In this document: one piece after another, positions 50,590-62,044 of the stretch
Numbering within the stretch: the stretch's first letter is position 1
How the letters are laid out: each line of letters opens with the position of its first letter
Source: Novosphingobium sp. 32-60-15
GTDB lineage: Bacteria > Pseudomonadota > Alphaproteobacteria > Sphingomonadales > Sphingomonadaceae
Reading direction: 5' to 3'
NCBI RefSeq assembly: GCF_002280675.1
Contig: NZ_NCEN01000019.1
Span: 1-64,000 of the forward strand
DNA length: 64,000 bases
The notes under the pieces: model-generated
Told to the model about the DNA's origin: nothing
What the model saw: the letters and a program-made list of their open reading frames with translations, nothing else
Database searches by the model: none
Program-made: the position numbers and the translations under genes

Positions 50590-50772
50590 CGGAAATCTCC
50601 TTAAATCACATATCCAGTTGCACTCCCAAGCCTGTTGCTGCCCCGGCGGTTCCCGGCTCTGCGATGGACAGACACTGCGGGTGCGACGAACCGATACCGA
50701 CAGGGATTGGCGGGAAGACGATTGCCGCGCATGCATTTGGTCCCTATCTGTTCACATATGTCTTCCCATATC

Positions 50773-53067
<2,295 letters not shown>

Positions 53068-53081
53068 TCCTGTGACGAGGC

Positions 53082-53102
53082 CCCTTCCCTGCGTGGGAAG
53101 GG
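53082..53102. repeat. Short palindrome between convergent genes
   Basis: CCCTTCCC-TGCGT-GGGAAGGG lies between the uvrD and helicase stops. It is of the same CCC(T)nCCC/GGG(A)nGGG intergenic type as those near 41940, 44035 and 62130, and may act as a weak bidirectional terminator. Confidence 0.55.
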
Positions 53103-53103
53103 A

Positions 53104-54555
53104 TTAGAGTGCAGAAACGCTGAGGAAGCCGGGAACGGGGCCGTTCCAATCGCCTGCCTGTACCGGTGCATCGGCGTTATCGCGACGCGGTGTGGGTTCC
53201 GAACGCAGCGCGCGGCTTGGTTCTGCTGGCCGTGGATCAGGTGCGGCCTTGCGAGGTTCGCGCGCAGGGCGCTTTTCGCGGGCAGGCCGTTCTTCGGCCA
53301 CCGGTGCTTCAACCGCCTCGACTTCAACCGGCGCTGCCCGTTCGGGCCGCTTGGTCCGACCGCCACGAGCGCGCTTTGGCTCGGCGCTGTCTTCGCGTGG
53401 TTCGCGTTCGGCACGGGGTTTGGCTTCGGCCTTGTCGCCCAAGTCGAGTTTGAATTCGGGGATTTTTGTGCCTTGCAGCTTTTCGACGTTGTCGATGGCT
53501 TCAAGATCATCATCGGCCACCAGCGTGAACGCGCGGCCCGTTGCACCGCCGCGACCGGTGCGGCCGATGCGGTGAACGTAATCGTCCGGGTGCCAGGGCG
53601 TATCGAAGTTGAAGACGTGGCTGACGCCTTTGACGTCAAGCCCGCGCGCGGCAACGTCAGACGCGCAAAGGATGCTGATGCCGCCGTCCTTGAACTTTTG
53701 CAGTTCGGCGTTGCGGGCGTTCTGGTCCATGTCGCCGTGAATTTCGCCAGCGGCAAAGCCGTGGCTTTGCAAAGACTTGGCCAGTTCACGCACAGTGGTT
53801 TTGCGGTTGGCAAAGATGATTGCGGTGGTGACGTTATCGGTGCGCAGCAGGTGGCGCAGCACGTCACGCTTGTTGCGCGATGTGCAGCGGACCTTGTGCT
53901 GCACGATGCTGGTGTTCGTGCTGGCAGGCCGCGCCACTTCGATCATCTTGGGGTTCGACAGGAATTTGTCGGCCAGCTTTTTGATCGGGGGCGGCATGGT
54001 GGCCGAGAACAGCAGCGTCTGGCGCTGGGCCGGAAGCTTGGTGCAGATGGTTTCGATGTCAGGGATGAAGCCCATGTCGAGCATGCGGTCAGCTTCATCG
54101 ATCACCAGCAGATCGCAACCAGTCAGCAGAATCTTGCCGCGTTCGAACAAGTCCATCAAGCGGCCGGGCGTTGCGATCAACACGTCAACGCCGTCTTGCA
54201 GCGCCTTGATCTGGTCACCCATCTGCACGCCGCCGATGAGCAGCGCCATCTTCAGATCGTGATTCTTGCCATATTTTTCAAAGTTTTCAGCAACCTGAGC
54301 AGCCAATTCGCGGGTCGGTTCAAGGATCAACGAACGCGGCATCAGCGCGCGGCGGCGACCATGGGCCAGAATGTCGATCATCGGCAGCACGAAGCCTGCC
54401 GTCTTGCCTGTGCCGGTTTGAGCGATACCGATGATGTCACGCATCATCAGGACCGAAGGGATCGCCTGCGCTTGAATCGGAGTGGGCTCATCATAGCCAG
54501 CCTCAAGGACTGACTTGAGCAATTCATCCGAGAGGCCGAGGTCGGCAAACTTCAT
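53104..54555 (-). CDS. DEAD-box RNA helicase, RhlE type
   Basis: A 483-residue helicase. The conserved core (about 1-375) has the Q motif (FADLGLSDELLKSVLEAGY, PTPIQAQAIP), Walker A AQTGTGKT, PTRELAAQ, TPGRLMD, VIDEADRMLDMGF, SATMPP, and HRIGRTGRGG in domain 2. The tail (about 390-483) is rich in Arg, Glu, Ala and Pro (KRARGGRTKRPERAAP, REKRPAREPRKAAPDP), probably disordered and RNA-binding. The type is involved in ribosome assembly or RNA decay; RhlE assignment rests on the core and tail style. Confidence 0.9.
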   Translation of the reverse strand: MKFADLGLSDELLKSVLEAGYDEPTPIQAQAIPSVLMMRDIIGIAQTGTGKTAGFVLPMIDILAHGRRRALMPRSLILEPTRELAAQVAENFEKYGKNHDLKMALLIGGVQMGDQIKALQDGVDVLIATPGRLMDLFERGKILLTGCDLLVIDEADRMLDMGFIPDIETICTKLPAQRQTLLFSATMPPPIKKLADKFLSNPKMIEVARPASTNTSIVQHKVRCTSRNKRDVLRHLLRTDNVTTAIIFANRKTTVRELAKSLQSHGFAAGEIHGDMDQNARNAELQKFKDGGISILCASDVAARGLDVKGVSHVFNFDTPWHPDDYVHRIGRTGRGGATGRAFTLVADDDLEAIDNVEKLQGTKIPEFKLDLGDKAEAKPRAEREPREDSAEPKRARGGRTKRPERAAPVEVEAVEAPVAEERPAREKRPAREPRKAAPDPRPAEPSRALRSEPTPRRDNADAPVQAGDWNGPVPGFLSVSAL

Positions 54556-54709
54556 GCAGGCAATGTTCCGAAATCAAGAGACGGCGCACATTTTGCGCGC
54601 CAGTTGGACTGCGGCCCGCGTGGGACGCGCCAACGATGTCCGCGGGCTATGCCGATTTGTGGCGAAAAGTCAATGATTCCCAACGGTCAGGAAAACACTG
54701 ATTCGGGGC

Positions 54710-55303
54710 TCAATCGTCGTCATCAAGTACGAGTTCGCGCAGTTTGGTAACGGCGCAATTCGCCCCGGCGCGTGAATGGATGATATCACGCCCGGAGCAT
54801 AGCTGTCCGTCGGCGTTCTGTTCAACATAGAAGCCCGAATAGAAATCACGGGCGCGGCAGGATTTATCAAGACTTGCGCCGATGAGCTTGCGGTTGCGCG
54901 TAATCAACAACAGCCTGCCAGCAGATTCAGGCTGAACCCCGGCGATGCTGGCGATGGGCAAGCATTTGGCGGTCTTCCGCTCGACAAAGCGGGGCTCCAT
55001 TTGCGGGCGCGATGGCATGGCCATGAATTGCCCTGGCAGACGCGGCGCGATCCGGATGATCATGCGCTGTTCAATCCGCACCTGGTTCCATGTGTCGTCA
55101 ACCAGACCATCAACAATAAAACCTGCGAAACTGCCCGGTTCTGTTGCGCTGTCCATCATGGGCGCGCCTGTTGGCATGGTTGCGGCTGACCACTGCGCTT
55201 CGATACCCGCTGCCGTCATGGGCCCATCGCTTGGCGACGCGTCCATCGTTGCCGCCGGAAGCAGCAGCGCCAAATGCGCGATAAGATGAGCAATCGTGGG
55301 CAT
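54710..55303 (-). CDS. Hypothetical exported protein
   Basis: A 197-residue protein with a hydrophobic N-terminus (MPTIAHLIAHLALLLPAATM) that could be a signal peptide, then SFAGFIVDGLVDDTWNQVRI, RMIIRIAPRLPGQF, ITRNRKLIGASLDKSCRARD and an acidic end (LVLDDDD). The two Cys near the C-terminus (KSCRARDF, LCSGRDI) could pair in the periplasm. No known family recognised. It is isolated: about 150 bp of empty DNA on each side, divergent from the FAD-linked oxidase. Confidence 0.7.
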   Translation of the reverse strand: MPTIAHLIAHLALLLPAATMDASPSDGPMTAAGIEAQWSAATMPTGAPMMDSATEPGSFAGFIVDGLVDDTWNQVRIEQRMIIRIAPRLPGQFMAMPSRPQMEPRFVERKTAKCLPIASIAGVQPESAGRLLLITRNRKLIGASLDKSCRARDFYSGFYVEQNADGQLCSGRDIIHSRAGANCAVTKLRELVLDDDD

Positions 55304-55469
55304 TCGGAAAAGGATGACTCTTGTTCGTACCGTTTGGGATGGATAGCAGTTTTGCGCTGCTAGCCCCGTTCCTTTTCACCCCTAGACCGAAGGCTTGAAC
55401 CTTGGCTTAACCTATCACTTCAGAAAAATGAATTGCCCTCATGGCAGGGTGCCAATAGCCGGACACTTT

Positions 55470-56888
55470 ATGACCAGCACATTCCTTGATGAGGCAGCCT
55501 GCCTGTTGGGTCCGAAAGGCCTGACCACCGCACCAGACGACATCGCGCCATGGCTGACCGACTGGCGTGGACGTTATACCGGCAAGGCATTGGCGCTCGC
55601 CTCTCCGGCCAGCACGGATGAAGTTGCCGCACTTGTCGCGCTGTGCGCGCGCCATGGCGTCCCGATCGTTCCCCAAGGCGGGAATAGCGGGATGTCCGGT
55701 GGGGCAACACCGTTTGATGGTGGGGACGAATTGATCCTTTCCTTGCGCCGGATGAACCGGATCATCTCGCTGGACCCTGCCGCGCGCACGGCAACGGTGG
55801 AAGCGGGCGTCATTCTGCAAGTGCTGCACGAAGCTGCTGAACGCGATGGATTGCGCTTTCCGCTATCATTGGGCGGCAAAGGATCGGCGACCATTGGCGG
55901 GCTGATTTCAACCAATGCGGGCGGAACACAAGTTCTGCGGCATGGTTCGATGCGGGCACTGGTGCTGGGGCTTGAAGGCGTTCTGGCGGATGGTTCGGTG
56001 TTCAACCAGCTGGTCCCGCTCAAAAAAGACAATCGCGGCTTTGATTTGAAGCAAGTTCTGATTGGCTCGGAAGGCACATTGGGCATCGTGACGGCAGCGA
56101 CGCTCAAGCTGGAGCCGGGGATTGCCGGGCGGACGGTGATGTGGGCAGGCACTGCTTCATTGCAGGATGCGCGGGGGCTGCTGCTATTGGCGCAAGAAAT
56201 TGCTGGCGATCTGCTGGAAGGGTTCGAAGTGCTGCCACAACACAGCCTTGAAGCCGTGATGGCTTATCTGCCCGATGCGCGGGCGCCATTGTCCGAACCG
56301 CACAATTGGCATGCGTTGATAGAATTGGTTGCAGGCGACGCTGAAACGGCAACGAGGCTTGCGGAAATTGCCGTGCAACTTCTGGCCACCGCTTACGAGC
56401 GCGGGCTGATTGCCGATGCGACAATTGCTGCAAGCGAGGATCAGGCCGAACGGCTGTGGCTGATCCGCGAGACGATTTCTCCGGCGGAGCGCGCGCTTGG
56501 CCCCGCGATGCAGCACGACATTTCTGTGCCTGTCGAGCAGATGCCCGCCTTTGTCGAAGCCGCTGTGCCACAACTGGAAACGGACTGGCCAGGCACGCGC
56601 GCTGTTTGTTTCGGCCACCTTGGTGATGGCAATGTGCATTTCCACGTCATTGCGCCGCCGGGCAGCGACCGCGCTGCGTGGGAAGCAAGCGACGGCAAAG
56701 CGATCAGCCGCCAAGTGCATGATATGGTTACGCAATGGGGCGGTTCGATTTCAGCCGAGCACGGCATTGGCCGTTTGAAGCGCGATGAACTTGTGCGGCT
56801 TGCCGATCCGGTTGCTCTGGCGATGATGCGCGCCATCAAACACGCGCTTGACCCAAAAGGGCTGCTGAACCCGGGAAAGCTTGTTTGA
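55470..56888 (+). CDS. FAD-linked D-2-hydroxyacid dehydrogenase (GlcD/D2HGDH-like)
   Basis: A 472-residue flavoprotein from MTSTFLDEAACLLGPKG. The N-terminal FAD_binding_4 domain has VPIVPQGGNSGMSGGATP and LSLGGKGSATIGGLISTNAGG; the C-terminal FAD-oxidase domain has the metal/substrate motif CFGHLGDGNVHFHV and SAEHGIGRLKRD. This is the D-2-hydroxyglutarate/D-lactate/glycolate dehydrogenase superfamily; SAEHGIGRLKRDEL is closest in style to D-2-hydroxyglutarate dehydrogenases. The exact substrate is unresolved. No electron-acceptor subunit gene adjoins it. Confidence 0.87.
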   Translation: MTSTFLDEAACLLGPKGLTTAPDDIAPWLTDWRGRYTGKALALASPASTDEVAALVALCARHGVPIVPQGGNSGMSGGATPFDGGDELILSLRRMNRIISLDPAARTATVEAGVILQVLHEAAERDGLRFPLSLGGKGSATIGGLISTNAGGTQVLRHGSMRALVLGLEGVLADGSVFNQLVPLKKDNRGFDLKQVLIGSEGTLGIVTAATLKLEPGIAGRTVMWAGTASLQDARGLLLLAQEIAGDLLEGFEVLPQHSLEAVMAYLPDARAPLSEPHNWHALIELVAGDAETATRLAEIAVQLLATAYERGLIADATIAASEDQAERLWLIRETISPAERALGPAMQHDISVPVEQMPAFVEAAVPQLETDWPGTRAVCFGHLGDGNVHFHVIAPPGSDRAAWEASDGKAISRQVHDMVTQWGGSISAEHGIGRLKRDELVRLADPVALAMMRAIKHALDPKGLLNPGKLV

Positions 56889-56986
56889 CGCGGCTTGCGT
56901 GGCTTCCTGACAGTCACTAAGAACCGCGACTTCCGCAAGTGCCGCGGCGTGCCGCGCGTTATCAATTGAATCTGGAGAGATACCCG

Positions 56987-57769
56987 ATGGCCAGCGCGCC
57001 GCAAGCGAACCTGCCGATGTTCTACAACGACCTCATGCCGCTCAACAGCCGTGACCACGCCACGTGGAAGGCCAAGAATGCGGATGCTGCGCCGTGGCTG
57101 ATCGGCCAGCATGCCATCCCATTGACGGCAGAGGAATTTCCGCAGGCTGCGCGTCATTACCCGATCATCTTCGCATCGGGCGACAACCCCGTTCCATTGG
57201 CGCTGATGGGCCTGAATGAAGGTGTGAACATCTTCGTGGACGAAGCTGGCAAAGTCACCCAGCCGATCTACATCCCGGCATATGTGCGCCGTTATCCGTT
57301 CCTTCTGGCCAAGCTGAACCCCAGCAGCGAAGAGCTTTCGCTGTGCTTTGACCCGTCATCAGGGTTGATCAGTGATTCGGTCGAAGAAGGTCAGGACCTG
57401 TTCGCAGATGGCCAGCCTTCGGAAGCCACAAAGGCCGCGCTCGGCTTTTGCGAGCAGTTCGAACAGGCCGGACAACGCACCCAGGCGTTCATTGACGAAC
57501 TCAAGAAGCATGACCTGCTGATGGAAGGCGAAGTCGCCATTCAGCAGCAGGGCAACGACCAGCCCTTCATTTACCGCGGTTTCCAGATGGTCAATCAGGA
57601 AAAGCTGCGCGAAGTTCGTGGCGACGTGTTGCGTGGTTGGGCGCAAAGCGGGCTTCTGCCGCTGCTTTATGCGCACCTCTTCTCGCTCGAACTGATTAGC
57701 CAAGTATTTGCCGCGCAAGTGCAATTGGGCAAGGGACCGATCCCGGCAGTCGCCGCTCCGGCCCAGTGA
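56987..57769 (+). CDS. SapC family protein
   Basis: A 260-residue soluble protein from MASAPQANLPMFYNDLMPLN behind GGAGAGA. It has the SapC-family core: HYPIIFASGDNPVPLALMGL, NIFVDEAGKVTQPIYIPAYVRRYPF and QVNQEKLRE-like MVNQEKLREVRGD. The family name comes from a Campylobacter S-layer region protein, but the function is unknown and this is not the SapC transporter subunit. It is abundant in alphaproteobacteria. It has its own terminator. Confidence 0.88.
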   Translation: MASAPQANLPMFYNDLMPLNSRDHATWKAKNADAAPWLIGQHAIPLTAEEFPQAARHYPIIFASGDNPVPLALMGLNEGVNIFVDEAGKVTQPIYIPAYVRRYPFLLAKLNPSSEELSLCFDPSSGLISDSVEEGQDLFADGQPSEATKAALGFCEQFEQAGQRTQAFIDELKKHDLLMEGEVAIQQQGNDQPFIYRGFQMVNQEKLREVRGDVLRGWAQSGLLPLLYAHLFSLELISQVFAAQVQLGKGPIPAVAAPAQ

Positions 57770-57817
57770 CTGAAACCTGAGTGACTTGAAACCGAAACAT
57801 TTGGGACACAAGTCAAC

Positions 57818-57855
57818 AAAAAAGGCGACGAACTCAACGGTTCGTCGCCTTTTTC
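57818..57855. terminator. Rho-independent terminator of sapC-like gene
   Basis: AAAAAAGGCGACGAAC-TCAACG-GTTCGTCGCCTTTTT: a strong perfect stem about 50 bp after the SapC-family stop, separating that transcript from the small RNA promoter downstream. Confidence 0.92.
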
Positions 57856-57887
57856 TTTAGGGTGTGACAAATTTCCCTCGAATCTAC

Positions 57888-57916
57888 TTGCGGCGGCAAC
57901 GACGCTACCCTATTTA
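57888..57916 (+). promoter_or_regulatory. Sigma-70-like promoter of the small RNA
   Basis: TTGCGG at 57888-57893, a 17-bp spacer, and TATTTA at 57911-57916 match the housekeeping -35/-10 pattern with optimal spacing. It points at the small RNA candidate whose start would be about 57922. Confidence 0.6.
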
Positions 57917-57921
57917 GACAT

Positions 57922-58027
57922 TGTTGCGTTGCGGCTCCCCTCATGGCCCAGCGTAACGGGTGCACCTTGGTGCACCTCCTCCCTGAACCTTGGCCACCTG
58001 GAGTTTATCTCCGGGTGGCTTTTTATT
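57922..58027 (+). ncRNA. suhB/mmgR-type small regulatory RNA (candidate)
   Basis: About 105 nt between the SapC terminator and the convergent amidohydrolase. It has its own promoter, a GTGCAC-CTTG-GTGCAC hairpin (about 57959-57974), an exposed anti-Shine-Dalgarno tract CCTCCTCCC in the following single-stranded part (about 57974-57983), a conserved-looking AACCTTGGCC, and a strong terminator (GCCACCTGGAG/CTCCGGGTGGC then TTTTT, 57993-58025). Layout and motifs resemble the alphaproteobacterial suhB (mmgR) RNA family as I remember it. It probably represses mRNAs by pairing to their ribosome-binding sites, with Hfq help. Confidence 0.65.
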
Positions 58028-58042
58028 TGGAGAGGCGTTGCA

Positions 58043-59005
58043 TCACTCTGCGGCAGCGCGCCAACGGCCGCGATCAGCGGTGCGGCCAAGTTCTGCCACG
58101 TCCACGGCCAAGCGCCGCACCAGCCCGATAAGCAAGCTTACCGTAGCGTCAAAACCGACCCCAAGTTCAAACTGGCGCTGATCAAGATAGCATGTGCGGT
58201 CGATCTCAAGCTGGAAACAATGCACCCCTTCATGCCGTTTGGCGTGGCGCTCCAGCACATACCCGCCGGCGTAAGGCCGATTATGCGACGCCCTCCGCGC
58301 AGATTGCGCAAGCACGGCGAATGCGGATCCGATGATTCCGCCATCACATGAAGACCCGAATCGGTCTCCGATCACAAACTCCGGCGCGGCCTCTCCTGCA
58401 GAGCGTGCTGCCAAAGGCGGCATGGAGTGAAGGTCAATGAGCAGTGCCGCACCCCAACGATCGCGAATCAGTTCAAGCGCCGACGCCAAAGCAGAGTGGT
58501 ATGGCTGATGGATTGCGCCAATGCGGTCTTGCAATTCAGCATGGTCCAGCCTCCGCTTCCACAATTCGCCAAGGCCGGGCAGGCGGCGTGGGACCAGCCC
58601 CAGCCCGCTGCGGGCGCGACGGCTGAATGTTCCAGGCAACGTCGATGCGTCTGCTGGCACACCCCCCAGCATCTCCCAATCGACGTCGTCACATGACCGG
58701 TTGAGATCGAGCATGGCACGCGGCGCGTGGGCGACCAGCAACGCGGCTCCCGTTTCAAGGGCCACGGCTTCTGCCAGCAAATCAACGTAGCGGTCTTCAA
58801 GCCGGGGCGCGGCGAAATCCGGGTGGCGCATCCGGTCGAGCAGTGCCCTTGGATAGGCTCTGCCCGCGTGAGGCACGGCAATCACCACGGGGATTGGCGA
58901 AGGATCGCACAATTTCAACACGTAAGCCGGTATGCCGGGATTGCCGGGGACCGTGCCCCCGTGCACGAACACCGAATCTCCTGCTTGCTTGCCAGAGTCT
59001 TGCAT
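58043..59005 (-). CDS. N-formylglutamate amidohydrolase
   Basis: A 320-residue zinc hydrolase of the N-formylglutamate deformylase/aspartoacylase-like family. From MQDSGKQAGDSVFVHGG it has VVIAVPHAGRAYPRALL (metal His), DRYVDLLAEAVALETGA, LLIDLHSMPPL with D-x-H, and RPYAGGYVLERHAKRHEGVH with QLEIDRTCYLD. E. coli-type enzymes finish histidine breakdown, but no hut genes are here. In sphingomonads this gene often sits next to cpdR, as here (divergent, 150 bp). I use the ATG at 59005; a TTG five codons earlier is less likely. Confidence 0.88.
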   Translation of the reverse strand: MQDSGKQAGDSVFVHGGTVPGNPGIPAYVLKLCDPSPIPVVIAVPHAGRAYPRALLDRMRHPDFAAPRLEDRYVDLLAEAVALETGAALLVAHAPRAMLDLNRSCDDVDWEMLGGVPADASTLPGTFSRRARSGLGLVPRRLPGLGELWKRRLDHAELQDRIGAIHQPYHSALASALELIRDRWGAALLIDLHSMPPLAARSAGEAAPEFVIGDRFGSSCDGGIIGSAFAVLAQSARRASHNRPYAGGYVLERHAKRHEGVHCFQLEIDRTCYLDQRQFELGVGFDATVSLLIGLVRRLAVDVAELGRTADRGRWRAAAE

Positions 59006-59155
59006 GTTCAACTCGTGCAACCGATTCGATATGAAGTCAAAAAAACGTCTGATATCCCTGTCGGCAGAATTTTAACCGGATAGCGTTTATAGCGTTCCAG
59101 ACACACAGCATTGAACCGCTGCAATTTGAACCGCACTAACAAACAAGGGTTAGCC

Positions 59156-59539
59156 ATGATCCGGATCCTGCTCGCCGAAGATGAAGAGGCGATGCGCACT
59201 TACCTTTCACGCGCTTTGGAAAACGCAGGTTTTTCGGTGTCTTCGGTAGACCGGGGTACAGCCGCGATCCCGTTGCTTGAACGCGAACACTTTGATCTCC
59301 TGCTCTCGGACATTGTCATGCCCGAGATGGACGGGATTGAACTGGCGCAGCGTTGTGCAGAAATCAGCCCGGCCACCAAAGTGATGTTCATCACAGGCTT
59401 TGCCGCAGTAACGCTCAAGGCGAATCGCGAAGCACCGCAGGCCCGCGTGCTGTCCAAGCCATTCCACCTCAAGGACCTCGTTCTCGAAGTGCAGCGCGTG
59501 TTCGAAGATGCACCGATCATGGGCACGCAACAGCCGTGA
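59156..59539 (+). CDS. cpdR: CpdR-like single-domain response regulator
   Basis: A 127-residue stand-alone receiver domain: acidic pocket LLAEDEEAM (about 6-13), phospho-acceptor Asp52 in LLSDIVMPEMDGIEL, Thr in FITGFAAV and Lys in VLSKPFHLKDL. These strings are close to Caulobacter CpdR, which in its unphosphorylated form localises ClpXP and primes degradation of CtrA, PdeA and others in the cell cycle. It is normally driven by the CckA-ChpT phosphorelay, not in this window. Start MIRILLAEDEE at 59156; upstream frame codons are not conserved-looking. Confidence 0.88.
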   Translation: MIRILLAEDEEAMRTYLSRALENAGFSVSSVDRGTAAIPLLEREHFDLLLSDIVMPEMDGIELAQRCAEISPATKVMFITGFAAVTLKANREAPQARVLSKPFHLKDLVLEVQRVFEDAPIMGTQQP

Positions 59540-59663
59540 ATGAAGGTGCCTTGGCAGGCGCCTTGCAATTACCCCCTTGCCTTGGTCAAATGCCAAGGCT
59601 AATGGGCCGCTTCCCGACGACGCTACGGACACCCGGATAGTCGCTGCGGACGCATGATGGTGC

Positions 59664-59738
59664 GGGCGTATAGCTCAGTGGTAGAGCACTATGTTGACAT
59701 CGTAGGGGTCGCAAGTTCAATCCTTGCTACGCCCACCA
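59664..59738 (+). tRNA. tRNA-Val (anticodon GAC)
   Basis: Acceptor GGGCGTA/TACGCCC, D arm AGCTCAGTGGTAGAGC, anticodon stem CTATG/CGTAG with loop TTGACAT (anticodon GAC), T arm GCAAGTTCAATCCTTGC, discriminator A, encoded CCA. It is followed 8 bp later by a terminator hairpin, so it is a single-gene transcript. Confidence 0.97.
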
Positions 59739-59746
59739 TCACATAG

Positions 59747-59773
59747 AAAACCCCGCCTTGGCGGGGTTTTTTG
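59747..59773 (+). terminator. Rho-independent terminator after tRNA-Val
   Basis: AAAACCCCGCC-TT-GGCGGGGTTTTTT: short-looped GC stem with a T run directly behind the tRNA; also usable by the opposite-strand hydratase gene. Confidence 0.92.
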
Positions 59774-59833
59774 TTGCTCTGATGCTGCAAATGGCTGGAA
59801 CAGTAAGCCTGCTGCTGCCCCAGGCATCGCCAT

Positions 59834-60598
59834 TCATTTGCCCTGCCAGTTGGGCTTGCGCTTCTGGGCGAAGGCGGCCGCACCTTCACGCGCATCCTGC
59901 GATGTCAGCACCGGCATTGTATAGGCCGTTTGCTTCTCCCACATTTCCGCCTCAGTCCATTCATGCGAATCGCGAATGATCGCTTTTGAGGCCATCAACG
60001 CCAGCGGACCGTTTTCTGCGATCTTTGCAGCCAATGCTTTGGCTCCATCGATGGAAGGCCCTTCTGTAATTTGATTGATGAAGCCGATTTCATAAGCGCG
60101 CTGCGCGGTAATGAAATCTCCCGTCAACGCCAGTTCCATGGCGATGCGCGGCGGAATTTGACGGGGCAATCGCATCAGCCCGCCAGCAGCAGCAGCCAAA
60201 CCGCGTTTGGCCTCTGGAATGCCGAACATCGATGAAGCGCTGGCCACAATGAGATCGCACGCCAAGGCCAATTCCATACCGCCTGCCAAAGCATAGCCGT
60301 CCACGGCAGCCACGACCGGCTTTCTTGGCGATTGCTGGGCAAGGCCACCAAAACCGCGTCCGGGCACAGACGGCATCTCGCCGCGAAGAAATGCCTTGAG
60401 GTCCATCCCTGCGCAAAACGTGCCGCCAGCACCCGTCAGGACAGCGCAGCGCAGCGCGTCTTCGGCATCCAACCGCTCCATCGCCGCGGCTATGCCCTCG
60501 GCAACGGCACGGTTCACAGCATTCTTGGCGGCAGGTCGATTGATCGTGACGATCAGAACATTGCCATCGACTTCGGTCAGAACTTCAGCTTCGCTCAT
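59834..60598 (-). CDS. Enoyl-CoA hydratase/isomerase family protein
   Basis: A 254-residue crotonase-fold protein from MSEAEVLTEVDGNVLIV, whose ATG follows AGGAG at good distance. It has the oxyanion-hole segments GTFCAGMDLKAFL and DGYALAGGMELALACDL, and IPEAKRGLAAAAGG where enoyl-CoA hydratases usually have the second catalytic Glu (the PE.K.G motif: Glu present in IPEAK). The C-terminal SQDAREGAAAFAQKRKPNW is typical. It catalyses hydration or isomerisation of an acyl-CoA; the substrate is unknown. It is isolated between tRNA-Val and icd. Confidence 0.88.
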   Translation of the reverse strand: MSEAEVLTEVDGNVLIVTINRPAAKNAVNRAVAEGIAAAMERLDAEDALRCAVLTGAGGTFCAGMDLKAFLRGEMPSVPGRGFGGLAQQSPRKPVVAAVDGYALAGGMELALACDLIVASASSMFGIPEAKRGLAAAAGGLMRLPRQIPPRIAMELALTGDFITAQRAYEIGFINQITEGPSIDGAKALAAKIAENGPLALMASKAIIRDSHEWTEAEMWEKQTAYTMPVLTSQDAREGAAAFAQKRKPNWQGK

Positions 60599-60791
60599 CA
60601 CTTGCACTCCTGGTGTTTCACCCAACTTTAACCGGTCGCTTAAAGCTTTGACCTGGAATACCGCGTGCTGTCCAGAGCGCAGAACAAAGGCAGCGTCAAA
60701 AATTGCAGATATCCGCGCCCCGCCTTGCGCGTCCGCGCCTCTCTGCTAAGGGAAAGCCAAATTTCTCCCCAGCTGAAAAGACAGGACAGAC

Positions 60792-62015
60792 ATGGCGAAG
60801 ATCAAGGTGAAGAACCCGGTCGTCGAAATCGACGGCGACGAAATGACCCGGATTATCTGGGAATGGATCCGTGAACGCCTGATCCTTCCCTACCTCGATA
60901 TCGATCTCAAGTATTACGATCTCTCGGTCGAGAAGCGTGACGAGACGAACGACCAGATCACGATTGATTCTGCCAACGCGATCAAGGAATTCGGCGTCGG
61001 CGTGAAGTGCGCCACGATTACGCCTGATGAACAGCGCGTCGAGGAATTCAACCTCAAGTCGATGTGGAAATCGCCCAACGGCACGATCCGCAACATCCTT
61101 GGCGGCGTTGTTTTCCGTGAACCCATCGTGATCCAGAACGTCCCGCGTCTGGTGCCCGGTTGGACCGACCCCATCGTGGTTGGCCGTCACGCTTTTGGTG
61201 ACCAGTACCGCGCCACCGATTTCCTCGTTCCCGGCCCTGGCAAACTGCGCCTCGTCTGGGAAGGTGATAATGGCGAAGTGATTGATCGCGAAGTCTTCAA
61301 GTACCCATCAGCCGGCGTTGCCATGGCAATGTACAATCTTGATGATTCGATCCGCGACTTTGCCCGCGCCAGCCTCAACTATGGCCTGAACCTTGGTTGG
61401 CCAGTATATCTTTCCACCAAGAACACGATCCTCAAGGCCTATGATGGCCGTTTCAAGGACCTGTTCCAGGAAGTGTTCGACACCGAAGGCTTCAAGGAAA
61501 AGTTTGCAGCCGCCGGTATCGTTTACGAACACCGCCTGATCGACGACATGGTCGCCTCGGCGCTCAAGTGGTCGGGCAAGTTCGTTTGGGCCTGCAAGAA
61601 CTATGACGGTGACGTGCAGTCCGATACCGTGGCGCAGGGCTTTGGTTCGCTCGGCCTGATGACCTCGGTGCTGATGACGCCCGATGGCAAGACGGTTGAA
61701 GCCGAAGCGGCACATGGAACGGTGACGCGCCACTATCGCCAGCACCAGCAGGGCAAGCAAACCTCGACCAATCCTATCGCGTCAATCTTCGCATGGACGC
61801 GTGGCCTCATGTATCGCGGCAAGTTCGACGAAACGCCTGAAGTGGTGAAGTTTGCCGAAACGCTTGAGCGTGTGTGCATCGAAACCGTTGAAAGCGGCAA
61901 GATGACCAAGGATCTCGCGCTGCTCATCGGCCCAAGCCAGGCCTGGATGACCACCGAGAAGTTCTTTGAAGCCATTGTCGAAAACCTCGAAGCGGAAATG
62001 GCCAAGGGTCTTTAA
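60792..62015 (+). CDS. icd: NADP-dependent isocitrate dehydrogenase
   Basis: Oxidatively decarboxylates isocitrate to 2-oxoglutarate in the TCA cycle. A 407-residue protein of the eukaryote-like dimeric IDH subfamily: [38 protein letters not shown] (substrate-binding Ser and Arg), [34 protein letters not shown] (metal Asp) and [18 protein letters not shown]. The HGTVTRHYR stretch is typical of NADP-specific members. AAAAGACAGGACAG upstream supplies a moderate Shine-Dalgarno. It has a terminator downstream. Confidence 0.97.
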   Translation: MAKIKVKNPVVEIDGDEMTRIIWEWIRERLILPYLDIDLKYYDLSVEKRDETNDQITIDSANAIKEFGVGVKCATITPDEQRVEEFNLKSMWKSPNGTIRNILGGVVFREPIVIQNVPRLVPGWTDPIVVGRHAFGDQYRATDFLVPGPGKLRLVWEGDNGEVIDREVFKYPSAGVAMAMYNLDDSIRDFARASLNYGLNLGWPVYLSTKNTILKAYDGRFKDLFQEVFDTEGFKEKFAAAGIVYEHRLIDDMVASALKWSGKFVWACKNYDGDVQSDTVAQGFGSLGLMTSVLMTPDGKTVEAEAAHGTVTRHYRQHQQGKQTSTNPIASIFAWTRGLMYRGKFDETPEVVKFAETLERVCIETVESGKMTKDLALLIGPSQAWMTTEKFFEAIVENLEAEMAKGL

Positions 62016-62044
62016 TCCCACCAGCCGTTCCAGCTTACCAATGC

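Noticed and set aside
57929..58351. Protein-coding reading of the small RNA region and the amidohydrolase 3' end
   Set aside because: The frames run through a terminator hairpin and into the antisense of a well-identified gene; the promoter-hairpin-terminator layout fits a non-coding RNA better.
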